DNA from: Brevipalpus yothersi
Lineage: Eukaryota; Arthropoda; Arachnida; Trombidiformes; Tenuipalpidae
Direction: 5' to 3'
Assembly: GCA_003956705.1 (NCBI GenBank)
Contig: QZCP01000334.1
Coordinates: 303,718 to 367,717 of the forward strand
DNA: 64,000 bases
Shown here: piece after piece, positions 27,501 through 38,800 of the stretch
How positions within the stretch are numbered: the first letter of the stretch is position 1
Layout of the letters: every line of letters begins with the position of its first letter
Notes under the pieces: generated by a model
Databases searched by the model: none
What the model saw: only the letters and a program-made list of their open reading frames with translations
What the model was told of the DNA's origin: nothing
Made by a program: the position numbers and the translations under genes

Positions 27501-29003
27501 TACTGCTTCTTGATGCCTCATTATATCCTCAAAGACCATAAAACAAATGAGACCCAGAAGTACCAAGAGAAATCCTAAATAATTCACACATACACACTAT
27601 AGCTGTAATATGATTTGTCTCCACATTTCAGGAACACTTCTCATTAACAACGAAGCATCACTTCGTAAAATAGATCTCAAAGCAGATAATGGAGTTATCC
27701 ATCTCATTAATCGAGTTTTGGTCCCAGACACTAATGAATTTAATTCTGCCCGGAATCTTGCATTCTCTGATCCATTCAATGCATTGCAACCACGTATAGG
27801 TAAGTAAAACTTATCTTGAAGATCATCAATCTAGGTGATCCATACTAATGTAGATACACTGTAAATTAAAGTATCAAATTGTTGACATCAATTTTTTGTT
27901 CACGTGTGGGGACACACACAAAAATCATAATTTCAGGAACTTTATTAACTTCAACTGATCTGGAAGGATCAGCCAATGATTTGGCAGCCAAAATGAATGC
28001 TAAAAAATTTATGCAATGGCTGGAACGTTCGGGCACTCTTAATGAGCTGAAAGATAAAAAGAAACCATACACCGTTATCACACCAAGTGATGAGGCCATC
28101 AGTAAACTACCTCAACAAATTCTTCTCGCCCTGGATCTCAATCCTCGTGGCTTGAAATCGCTGCTAAAATATCATGTAATACCGGAGAAAGTTGAGCTGA
28201 AAAATTTGAAAGATGGCGATGTGATTGAATCATTGGACAAAAGACAAGTTCGATTTAATTTGATTGATGACGGAAAATATGCACTCTCTGGTGCCCCTGT
28301 ATTGGATCAATACAATGAGTCACAAATTAATTACATCACAGTTGATCGGGTTCTTTATCCACCGCAAGGTAGCATTTATCAGGTTATTGCTGGATCACCA
28401 CTTCTCAACAATTTTACCCAAATAATTAAGACTGCAAATCTTGAGAAAGAATTTACCGATACTGGTCCACTAACCGTATTGGCTCCAACTGATCAAGCCT
28501 TCAAATTTATGGATTTCAATGAAATGATCAAAATAACTCGAGATCCTAAAAGTGCTAGAGGTACATGATATACAGATGCGAAAAATTACAAGAATTAGAG
28601 CAATTTTTCTAAATTTCAAAATATTTTCATTTCTTTTCGACAGAGTTTCTCTTAAAACATGTCTTACGAAGAGCCTTATTCACAAGTTCAATTCCACAAG
28701 ATAGCCCATCAGGCTTACAAGCGGAGACATTGGCAAAAAAATCTGCAACATTCCGAAAAACACCAGGTATGTAGAATTAATGTAATGTGCTCCTGGTTTT
28801 CGAACTCGAGTCTATATTCGAATGACTCGTCATTTCAGCTAGAGGATATAGTTGCGTCATTTTGATTCTTGATTCTCTTTTTATTTTCTTTTCTTTTCTT
28901 TTCCTAAAAAAAAGGTTATGTTGCTGTGGATGGAGCGACTTTTGATTATGCTGATATAACGGCCAATAATGGAGTTCTTCACGTTCTCAATCGATCACTT
29001 TGA
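14232..29003 (+). CDS. Secreted fasciclin (FAS1) protein with six FAS1 domains
   Basis: Predicted 1573-residue extracellular adhesion/matrix protein of the TGFBI/midline-fasciclin type. Exons: 14232-14517, 15418-15635, 20559-20745, 23280-23378, 23745-23852, 24115-26468, 26724-26973, 27104-27205, 27379-27492, 27632-27799, 27937-28560, 28644-28766, 28915-29003; phases match throughout. An N-terminal hydrophobic signal (MIIYPSLCLLFVTFHLS) is followed by a dibasic RSRR site. Each FAS1 unit shows the family's two conserved blocks: FTLFAPSDEAM/HSIDKVLYP, LTFFAPTDEAF/HGITRVILP, ITIFLPTDDAF/IYVLGRVL, FTILVPDDNAM/HLINRVLVP, YTVITPSDEAI/ITVDRVLYP and LTVLAPTDQAF/LHVLNRSL, the last ending at the stop. 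Units 2 and 3 are separated by a ~620-residue Ser/Asn/Pro/Arg-rich linker in one 2.35-kb exon. No C-terminal hydrophobic or GPI segment is seen, so a secreted product is inferred. Confidence 0.93.
17104..17168. repeat. (CT)n microsatellite
   Basis: Uninterrupted CT dinucleotides, about 32 units, in the FAS1-gene intron. Confidence 0.97.
17591..17630. repeat. (GA)n microsatellite
   Basis: Uninterrupted AG/GA dinucleotides, 20 units, in the FAS1-gene intron. Confidence 0.97.
17851..17905. repeat. (GT)n microsatellite
   Basis: Uninterrupted GT dinucleotides, about 27 units; the longest GT tract in the window. Confidence 0.97.
18621..18666. repeat. Compound (GT)n(GA)n microsatellite
   Basis: GT dinucleotides at 18621-18647 pass directly into GA dinucleotides at 18647-18666. 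Confidence 0.95.
19332..19359. repeat. (ATTC)n tetranucleotide repeat
   Basis: About seven ATTC units inside the FAS1-gene intron. Confidence 0.9.
20746..23279. other. FAS1-gene intron
   Basis: A phase-1 intron of 2.5 kb with a CT tract at 22101-22153 and several CA-rich stretches. No coding segment fits between the flanking exons, which join directly in frame. Confidence 0.8.
22101..22153. repeat. (CT)n microsatellite
   Basis: About 26 uninterrupted CT units in the intron between FAS1 exons 3 and 4. Confidence 0.97.
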
Positions 29004-29477
29004 GGTGTATAAGTGGAAAAGAATGCGAAAATTTTTCACCTCTTTGTAATACTATTTGTACTTTGTTGTCATCATTTTTTAACAATGTGTAGGAATTTCA
29101 CAACCAATTTGAAAGAACCAAAAATGTAAAATGCATTAAATTCTTGCCATAATCGAAATTTTTTCTAAGTTTTTTATTCCATGCTTCGTCTGAGAGCTTT
29201 AGCGATGCAGAAAATTCAATATCTCTAGCAATTTTCTGGAAGAAACAGATCACCAAGGATATACCTAGTACTTCCGTCAAGCACTAGAAAACATTACTGC
29301 TCAGGTAACCAAGAGAAAGGAAAGTAGTCAACTCAAGAGCAGAATGAAGAGAGAAAAATTTTTCAAGTCATGTGTGTGGTCTTTCCAGAGTTCCATAGTC
29401 GACCCTTGAATCCGGGCTGGGAACTCTCACCGCCTACCTTAACCTTGTCCGAATTCCTTTCAAATTCCGAAGAGAAA

Positions 29478-29481
<4 letters not shown>

Positions 29482-29553
<72 letters not shown>
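29482..29553. repeat. (GA)n microsatellite
   Basis: About 36 uninterrupted GA units; the longest unbroken GA tract in the window. Confidence 0.97.
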
Positions 29554-29556
<3 letters not shown>

Positions 29557-29797
29557 ACCGGTTTCCATGTGAGACTGGAGCCCAGATTTTAAGCTTGCAA
29601 GGTGTTTGATCCGGAAGCAATATCACAAAAATCGATAAAGAAACACTTGTAAAAAGAACCTCAATCAGAAATATAAATATACCCAACAGAAAGTATGTTT
29701 TGACTTCTCAATGCAGATGAAAAAATTTCAAATTTTTCATCAAAAAATATTCAAAATACTCAAAATACCAGTACCAATACGAGACCACCGTGTTGTC

Positions 29798-29801
<4 letters not shown>

Positions 29802-29846
<45 letters not shown>

Positions 29847-30330
29847 NNNNNNNNNNNNNNNNNNNNNNNNNNNNNNNNNNNNNNNNNNNNNNNNNNNNNN
29901 NNNNNNNNNNNNNNNNNNNNNNNNNNNNNNNNNNNNNNNNNNNNNNNNNNNNNNNNNNNNNNNNNNNNNNNNNNNNNNNNNNNNNNNNNNNNNNNNNNNN
30001 NNNNNNNNNNNNNNNNNNNNNNNNNNNNNNNNNNNNNNNNNNNNNNNNNNNNNNNNNNNNNNNNNNNNNNNNNNNNNNNNNNNNNNNNNNNNNNNNNNNN
30101 NNNNNNNNNNNNNNNNNNNNNNNNNNNNNNNNNNNNNNNNNNNNNNNNNNNNNNNNNNNNNNNNNNNNNNNNNNNNNNNNNNNNNNNNNNNNNNNNNNNN
30201 NNNNNNNNNNNNNNNNNNNNNNNNNNNNNNNNNNNNNNNNNNNNNNNNNNNNNNNNNNNNNNNNNNNNNNNNNNNNNNNNNNNNNNNNNNNNNNNNNNNN
30301 NNNNNNNNNNNNNNNNNNNNNNNNNNNNNN

Positions 30331-30391
<61 letters not shown>
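29802..30391. repeat. (CT)n tract interrupted by a 484-bp assembly gap
   Basis: CT repeats at 29802-29846 and 30331-30391 flank N at 29847-30330. The sequence on the two sides differs in composition, so order and distance depend on scaffolding. Confidence 0.95.
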
Positions 30392-30394
<3 letters not shown>

Positions 30395-31034
30395 TTCTTC
30401 CCTTTTGACCGGGGATCGAAGGAGGAGCCTAAATGCTTTTACACTGAGAGACATAATACAGGTAAAAACTTTTATTGGCGGTAATAGTAAAAGGGAACCC
30501 AGGACCACCACATCCAATACCCACTACTACTACTACAACATACAGCTACAGCGAAAGCTCCTAAGAAACTCTGCCGAAAATGAAAACGAAGAAGAAGAAG
30601 AGGAATTTTTTTGCTCGGGCCCAAAAAGTGGGGGATGTCAGCCGGAATGTTGGGGGAAGAAAAAAAAATGCACAGAAAATGCTAAGTTAAAGGGACAGAA
30701 AAATAGTCCGATAGATGTCATCACTTTTGCAACCCAGGCCAATTGCTTGGAATTGCAATTTGCAAACAAAATCCAGACATCAGACACACACATTCTTCTT
30801 CTTGATTGACTCTAATTTAGAGTTGATTTAGATTTGAATTGGTGATTGATTGGCTAACTCATGGTGTAATTATTATTATTATTACTTTTTTTTTCGTATG
30901 TGTGTGATATATAGATTACATATGTATATGTATCATATTGAATTGTTCAAGTTATGAGGTAAGCTGGGGGCGATATGTGAAAAGCGAGGCTAATCAGCAG
31001 CAGCAGAATATACACACACACAATCCGACAAACA

Positions 31035-34000
31035 ATGTCCACCAATAGTATGCATCAAATGATGTATCCATATTATTTGCAAATATTGTATAGCCATTAT
31101 CCCCAGCTTACTGTTGATGATGAAGCGTTGTTGTTCATCGAGTCATTAATATTGAAACTCATACGACTTTTGATTGCAAATACTCCCCATAATGTACATG
31201 AGCTGGAAGAGCGTCTTGTTAAAGTGTTTCCAGATCCATTTGATCGGTGTATAACCAGTAAAGCGAATCTTGTTCTACAAGAATGTTATGATGTGCAATG
31301 TAATTTGAATTCACTCAATTCATCCCTATCAAACAATTCATTGGTTGGTAAAAAGAAAAAATTATTACTGGTCAACATACCTAACAACAATAATAATATG
31401 ACTAATGCTCAAAGCATTCTATCCAATTGCTCATTGGTCATGACACCGATTATCGAAAAAATGCACGATCTACTTTCCAAAGATGTTTTTCAATACAGAA
31501 TTGATCTTGCAATGACTATTTATTTGTGCACTCTAGTTGAATATATTGCCAATGATGTGCTCAAACTTGCTGGTCATTACGTGACTAATATTCGACACGA
31601 TAAGATACATGCCCAAGATGTGCGTATAGCAATCAATGCTGATAAGTCTCTGATTGATCTGTTATATGGTGAAGAGGAAGAATATGAAAGTAGACAAGAG
31701 TTTTCCAATTTAAGTATGATCATGGAAGAGACCACCGAAGAGGGTACCGATGATGAGGGAATCACGTATGAGACAGTTGTCAAAGAGCTTATTCAAGAGG
31801 AAAAACATTTCATTAAAGACCTCAACTTTATCATCAAAGTATTTCGAGATCCTCTAATCAAAATATTGAATTCACCAGCTTCTCAGCCCAACACACCTAC
31901 ATCACCTACTTCATTCTCTGATTACAATTCACAAGAAAAATCTCTCATCACTGAAGAAGATGTGGACGCCATTATGAGTAATATATTGGAGATTCATGAG
32001 TTTAGTGTTGATTTTCTTGGCCAAATAGAGGATGCTATGGAAATGAATGGTGAAGAAGACTCTGATTCCGTTGGAATTGGTATGTGTTTCCTCGAGACAG
32101 CTGAACAACTTGAATTCGAGTGTTTCGAAAGATATTTTCAAGATATGTTTCGCATCGAAGAGGGTACCAATATGACAGTACCGCTTGCTCGCCTCAATTC
32201 ACTTCTCGAAAAACAATCCATCATCAGATCCTTAGACACCGCTGGCCACAAATTTCCACTCTCAGTGAAGTATATTTTACCCAAACTTCTGATGCGTCCA
32301 ATAGTACACTACTTGAGTTACCTTGATTATTTAAGATTGTTAAAAAGTTTAGCTCGAGTTGATTCCGATAAAGAGAGCTTTGAACAAGCGGAAGGTTTGA
32401 TGAGACCTCTGTGTAAAAAGATTGAATCATCAACAAAGGGTAAAAATTTAAAGCTCAATGAAGGTGTTCTTCGTCTCAACAAAGGTAATCAATGGAGTAA
32501 ACACAAGCGCAAAATCTTCCTCAATAAGATCGATGAACTGAAAAAGAATGTTGAAGGTCTCTCTGATTTCAACAGTTACAAATGTAATGAATTTATTTTC
32601 GAAAGTAAACTGCTGCGAAAAAATGAACGCAAAACTCTTGGACGCCATGAAAACAAGTTCTTCAGCAGTGAAAGGTATTGTTATCTCTTCGACACCATGT
32701 TACTGGCCTGTAAGCCTACCACCAGAGAGAATAATTCAATGCAACCAGAGTACAAACTAAAGGAAAAGATTGTGCTCACAAAGTTTGAAATTGTGGAAAG
32801 TGATCTGGACCAATGTGCTTTTGAGTTGGTGAATACTTCGAAAAGTACCAACTTTGATTCCAATCGAGGAAATATAACTTTTTTGTCCAAGAATCTAGAG
32901 GAGAAAAATATTTGGATGAGCAACATTCTTCTACTTATACGAAAGTCTACTTTCGATCGGATGCTCGATTCTATGCTCGCTGAAGAGGAGAAAAAGTATC
33001 GCCTTCGCTTGCCCGATCCATCGGTCTACATGTTTACTGAGCCTGATACATCGGACAATATTATTTTTGAAACAAACTGTGGTAAAAAGTCATTGTTAAA
33101 GGGTGCAACACTTAACAAACTCATCGAGCGCCTTACTTACCACCAAGCTCCTGAGGGCATGTTTGGTAAAATATTTCTCGCCACTTATAGATCGTTTTGC
33201 ACTCCTAAGCAATTGTTAGATTTATTGATCAAACGTTTCGATATACCTGACTATAAGGAGTCGGAAAGTATTCCTCACGCTGAAAAGAAAAAATTCAGGA
33301 AAGAGTACCGTGAACCTGTGCAATTTCGTGTTATAAATGTGATCAAACAGTGGATTGATGCTCATTATTATGATTTTGAAAATGATCCTGCTCTTTTGGA
33401 AACGTTGCATGAATTTTTGCTATCAAAAGTGAGCAAAGAAAAGAATTTACAGAAATGGAGCAAAACACTGTCGAATATGATTCAAAGAAAGTCAAAATCG
33501 TCAAGCAAAGCTGAAAATAAAATCCTACCCGAAGTGCCACCTCCTATTGAATTTTGGTACGCTCCTGGTAAAGATAACAATGAATTTGAATTGAATTTGA
33601 TGACCGTTCATCCTTTGGAGTTTGCCCGACAGCTGACTCTCTATGAATTTGATCTTTATTGTGCCGTACAGCCATATGAATTGATTGGTCTCAAGTGGGT
33701 CAAAGAAGGAAAGGAGGTGAACAGTGCCAATCTATTGAAAATTAGTGAGCATTCCACTAGATATACTTACTGGTTAGAAAAAGAAATCGTTGAGACGAAG
33801 AATTTTGAAGAAAGAGTGGCCTTGGTCAGTAGGATTTGTGAAATTATGCAGGTATTATCCGATTTGAACAACTTCAATGGAATTATCGAAACCTTAGCTG
33901 CCTTGGGATCAGCATGTGTTCATCGTCTACAACACACCATGAGTTCCCTTCCTCCAAAACACAAAAAGCTCATTGAAGAAATGTCCGAACTCAACAAGGA

Positions 34001-35243
34001 TCACTATAAAAAGTACTGTGAACGTTTAAGGTCCATCAATCCTCCCTGTGTGCCCTTTTCTGGCCTGTATCAAACACAAATTCTTCATTTTGAAGAGGGT
34101 AACAGTGATTTTATAGATGCTGATAGGGGGATAATTAACTTCAGTAAGCGGAGAAAAATTGCCGAAATCACTACTGAAATTCAGGGATACCAGAATCAGC
34201 CTTATTGTCTCTTGGTGTGCCATGAAATTAGGGATTTCATCGAGAAAATGAATCCATTCGAAGAACACGGCAATGAAAAAGATCTCAATGACTATTTATA
34301 TGAACAATCAATGACCATAGAGCCTAGAGAGTCAAAGCAGGCCACAAAAGGACCCAAACGCTGGCCAAATCTTCCCACTCTCAAATCACCTGGAATCAAA
34401 CCATCCTCATCTCACAATCATTCTCATCCCACTTCATTACCAATCTCCACATCTATGATAAGTTATCACCATCCACAGAGCACTTCTTCATCCAATCCAA
34501 CTTCTCCGACTCTTATATCCCCCAAAACACCGCCTTCGACCACCTCAGATACATCTGTTTTTGCAAACGTTATAATTAATCCCAATAATCAGCCTCCAAC
34601 CCCGTCTCCCTTCACTGATAAGGTAAGCTCAACGCTGGTGGAATCATTCAATCAGGTAAACACTGTTTAATCTTTTTCTGTTATATTTATTGATGTTTAT
34701 CTCTCTTTCTCTCTCTCTCTCTTCCCTCCTTCCATAATCCAGATCTCGTTCACAGATCGGCCAATATCTTCATCCAATTCCGGCTCAATATCAACTCCAC
34801 CGCCCATACCACCGCGCAGGAATTTCCATCAAAGGACTCAATCCGAATCAAGCACATCACCAAGCTCTACCACGCCTCTCGGAGTTGGAGTTGGAGTTGG
34901 AGCATTTTCTTTCAATTTCATCAAAAATCCTGAACAGCCCCCACCGCCTCCACCGCCTCGTATCACTCGTCCTCCACCCTCAGCAATGTCTCATCAGTCC
35001 TCGAACTCTCTTTCATCACCTTCCGCTGACCACCAGACTCCACCTCCTCTGCCTCCGAGAGGTATATCGCCACATCCTCAGACATCCCAGAGTTTTGGGC
35101 GACAAACACTTCCGCGTAGAAACTCAACCGAAACTCAGCCTCATGATATCATTCCCAACTCATTTCACAGACGAAATTCTTCCTCATCATCCACACATTC
35201 CCAGCCACAGTTGCCCCCTAAAACATACAGAGCTAAGAGATGA
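31035..35243 (+). CDS. Sos: Son of sevenless, Ras/Rac guanine nucleotide exchange factor
   Basis: Links receptor tyrosine kinases, via Grb2/Drk, to Ras activation at the plasma membrane. Two exons, 31035-34622 and 34743-35243, encode 1362 residues. Domains, in approximate residues: double histone fold 1-200 (YIANDVLKLAGHYVTNIRHD), DH 245-460 (ETVVKELIQEEKHFIKDLNF), PH 515-637 (CNEFIFESKLLRKNERK), REM 675-830 (LIERLTYH, ATYRSFCTPKQLLDLLIKRF) and CDC25 catalytic 857-1090 (HPLEFARQLTL, LNNFNG, LRSINPPCVPFSGLY, INFSKRRKIAEI). The C-terminal tail has SH3 ligands PPPIPPRR and PPPLPPRG. The ATG at 31035 is chosen because the histone fold begins about 20 residues later; a longer N-terminus from an upstream exon cannot be excluded. 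A second in-frame donor at 34656 would add 11 residues. The N-terminal 1196 codons contain no intron. Confidence 0.96.
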
Positions 35244-35892
35244 TAGTTTTTAATCACAACTATACTGTTCTCCCTCTCCAAGGAGCTGTCACCATTTTTC
35301 GAACAAATAAGTTGATCCTGTGAAGAAAAAAAACATGTCGCCACAAAATTTTAGTGCAATGCGACCTATTGGTGGAGTGGCATTCAACATATTTTTCGTG
35401 ATGATGACTCGCAAATTAGTTGCACTTGGGGTGTGGGTTCGCGGTATGTAAAGAGAAAAAAAATCTGTATAAATCTGTACAAATGGTGACCAAAAGAAAG
35501 TAAAGTCAGTTACTTAATCAATTCTACTAACTTGAACTTTTTCATTAAATTCTCAGCATATCTAACGAGACACACACCAATGCTGATGGTATCTGAACTT
35601 GTAGTCACTGGCTGTTATCTAACGTAGATACAATGCAAACAGAAGCTCACTTTGTTCATCAAGGGTTTGGTATGCAGATATGAGACGGATGAATGTTCAA
35701 TGTTTATTATCTCAGATACATAAAGCAGAAAAACTGACATCAAAGTTCAAAATTAAGAGACTTATCTCGAGTTGAGTTTACTCGATTATGGGCAGTTATG
35801 AATATAAGATCACAGAAACTTTTCTGTTATCCATTCCATGAACATGAGTTTAATTGAACACAAGCTTGGTTGATGTTATGTAGAGGGAAGGA
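35244..35892. other. Convergent 3' interval between Sos and calpain
   Basis: About 650 bp between two 3' ends. No coding signal. It should hold both 3' UTRs. Confidence 0.7.
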
Positions 35893-38800
35893 TCAACAAT
35901 ACATAACTCTTTCGACCCACTGTTGAAATACAGAGAAAAGAATTAATTAGTTTGATTTGATAAAATTTTTCCATCAAAACTCACTTCATCAAGCGTGAAA
36001 GCAGCATGACCCGATTTGAGCAGTGTTCCGCGAGTCTTTCTTGCTTGATTATTCCATAGATCAATGCTGTGTTTCAATTTTAGACAACAATGTACGTAAT
36101 TGTCGAATGTGAGGTATCTTTCACACTTATGACTGTCATGTTTTCTTGACGATGAACATATTTCCGCATATCGATGGACAAGAATGATCAATATATGTCG
36201 ATTAACAGATAATCCCACTTGATTGAGAGATTCTCTAAGCTCGCCAGTACTAATGGTGCCACTTTTATCAACATCATGACGACGAAACACCTCACACCAG
36301 TGACGAATTTTGGACCATAGAGAAGTGAATTCATCGATTCCAAGTTTACCTTAATGGAAGAGAATTTCATTGGTCATAATTAACGAATATCTCATCGCAA
36401 AATAAGGCAAATTTTACCAGAGCGATCATCGTCCAACAACGCGATCATAGAACGGCAGGTATCGATTGAGAATCCTTCGAATTTAAATTCTAAGGAAAAA
36501 AGGGAGGAATCATCAGAATTTGTCAGAATAATTATTCGTGGCTTCGGTGATTGTCTCGCAATGATTACTAAAGATATTTTCTTCCTAAGGAATATTAGAT
36601 GATCTAAGTTGACTACAATTCATCAATGATGAGTGCTCTTACCAGCTTCTAGATGTAGTTAAATAGTGGCGGTGTGTTAGCGAATGATGGTGCAAAGAAG
36701 TGTTTGTTAGTGATTAATCATGTTAGTCTCATTTTTTTAGGTGATTTAAAGAATCATATTATGATGAAAAAAAGAATACCTTTCTTAAGAGCATGATTCA
36801 ATATTTCTTGAAGTTCTTTCGCATCGACTTCCATATCTTCACCAGCAATTTTGGCAAAGAAGTCCATCGCTTTTGGTGATACAACAGGTTGAGATGATGA
36901 AACTTTTTCATTTGCTGTTTTTTGGTAATTTTCCTTTGGATGGAGAGAAAATAAATATTAATCTGTGATAAAGCATTGTCTAATTGTGAAAGCTTGACAA
37001 GAAGCAGCCATGAGAAAGATGGAAACATGCAAAATCATGCAAATGGCCACATCATTACATTAACGACACTAGAAAATCTAACATGCATCTATATTTGTAT
37101 GTCCTAATGTTAATGATGATGGGAAATTTTTTTTTTCGTTCGATAACATAGGAAACACTTTAATTAACGAAATTGAAACACACTTGAACTTCGGCTGGTT
37201 GGGCACACTGAGTTAGTACGAAGCGAAGTCCATTCATGAGGATTTCAATCAGTTGAACTGTGTCAATTCCCAGAGCCGGTTGATCTGGTGTGACATCTTT
37301 TATTTCCTTTGGAATGATATTCTCTTCTTGAACAACCTGAGAGGATGATTAGTGATTGGATTGATAAATTGGTTAGTTTGGTGATGATGAGACAAAACAT
37401 GATGATGCATGATGATGATGGTTGGAGAAGAAGAAAAAGAGAAAGTGACTAAAGCAAGAAACGGACGAAAAAATGATTGCATATTTTTCTTTGCTTTTTT
37501 TCTGCTAAAATAATCATCAAAATTCATCTCTAATGTATAGGATACCTTATCTTTATCTCGATCAATATTAATTATATTGGTATTCTCATCATCTTCTGCA
37601 CAAAGACCAATTTCATCATCATTCTCTCCAGCTGCTGAAGGTGGCTTCTCGGTGAAGACTCTCAACAAAAATTCTCCTTCTTCATTAGGATCAAAAGTGG
37701 ACGGTATGATACAGTATTGACCTGGAGAGAGAAAAATTTTGTGTGTTTTTTTTGAAACAATATTCAGTTGATTAATAAATGAAATATAATTTACAATCAT
37801 ATGAAATGTTCAATCTTACCAGGTGGAAGCCTCATTCTGGAAGATACTTCACGAAGATTGATAAAGCTTGGTGATTGAGCAACTGATCGGTTATATTGGA
37901 AGAATTCAGTTGGTAATAGTTGCCTTTTCGCATATCCACGAACTGCTGCCGGCTCATCACCAAACGAAAATAGACCATCTTTGACATGATAAATGGCGAA
38001 ACCAATGGTGAGTGAATCAAGGCCCATTTTACGCTGAGATCGACGATTTTTTTGCATCAAGCCAACAATAAGGGTACACAGATCATCATCATCACCCTCA
38101 TCGTGATCTACCAATTTAATCATATACTGTGGATTGGTGGCAAAAGTTCGGAGATTATTTCGACAGCCACCCGCAGTAACTCCTGAAACCCATTCTCCAT
38201 CGAAGTGAACTTCATTCCAACTTTTTTTGGCATAATTTCCTATTCAATTTTGGGTACATTTTCGAAGAGAGGTATTCATCAAAATCATTCTAATGTATCA
38301 ATCTCACCATCATAGACTTACCTGTGTCAAGTGGTTCTGGTGTTAAATTGCAAACTTCTAATTTGGAAAAGTTTGATTTGAAATCTTGAAAAGTCATCCA
38401 AAATTCTCCATCATGCTCAAAATTAAGTTCCAATCTTCGCTTCTCATCCTCAGTCACCAGTGTCCACTCACGAGATCCATCTGACCAAGCCCCTTTCCAT
38501 TCAGCTGCATTACCCCATGGATTTCGAATTCTGATGAGAGGTATTTTTCCTGAGATAGAGATGATAGCATACGCCAGCGCGAAGATATTATTTTGACGTT
38601 AGAAGATCGAGAAAACAAATCAATAGTATTAAATTGGCCTACCTTGGACACGAGGGGTACGAAGCTCAACCAATCGAACGGCCGTGATTGAGTATGCATG
38701 GCCCTGTATCAATCCTGTGCATATTCGGTTAATTTTTATTCGATCAAGGGTCAATGATGATTTAACCTACCATTCGGCAATTCCTGCTCAATGCTCATCG

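Larger units (their letters stand above)
29004..31034. other. Repeat- and gap-containing interval between FAS1 gene and Sos
   Basis: No supported gene. GA tract at 29482-29553, CT tract with a 484-N gap at 29802-30391, and moderately GC-richer unique DNA at about 29385-29460 and 30390-30680. The stretch next to 31035 should hold the Sos 5' UTR and promoter, but no clear element is identified. Long open frames across the gap are translations of N and of SL/RE repeats. Confidence 0.7.

Noticed and set aside
29708..30809. Long open frames on both strands across 29847-30330
   Set aside because: They consist of N and of SLSL/RERE translations of the CT/GA repeats; no real coding content.
35943..35984. 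Readthrough end of calpain (VSFDGKILSNQTN) as its C-terminus
   Set aside because: A GTGAGT donor at 35984 and an acceptor at 35921-35920 give the family-typical end DEWVERVMYC instead.
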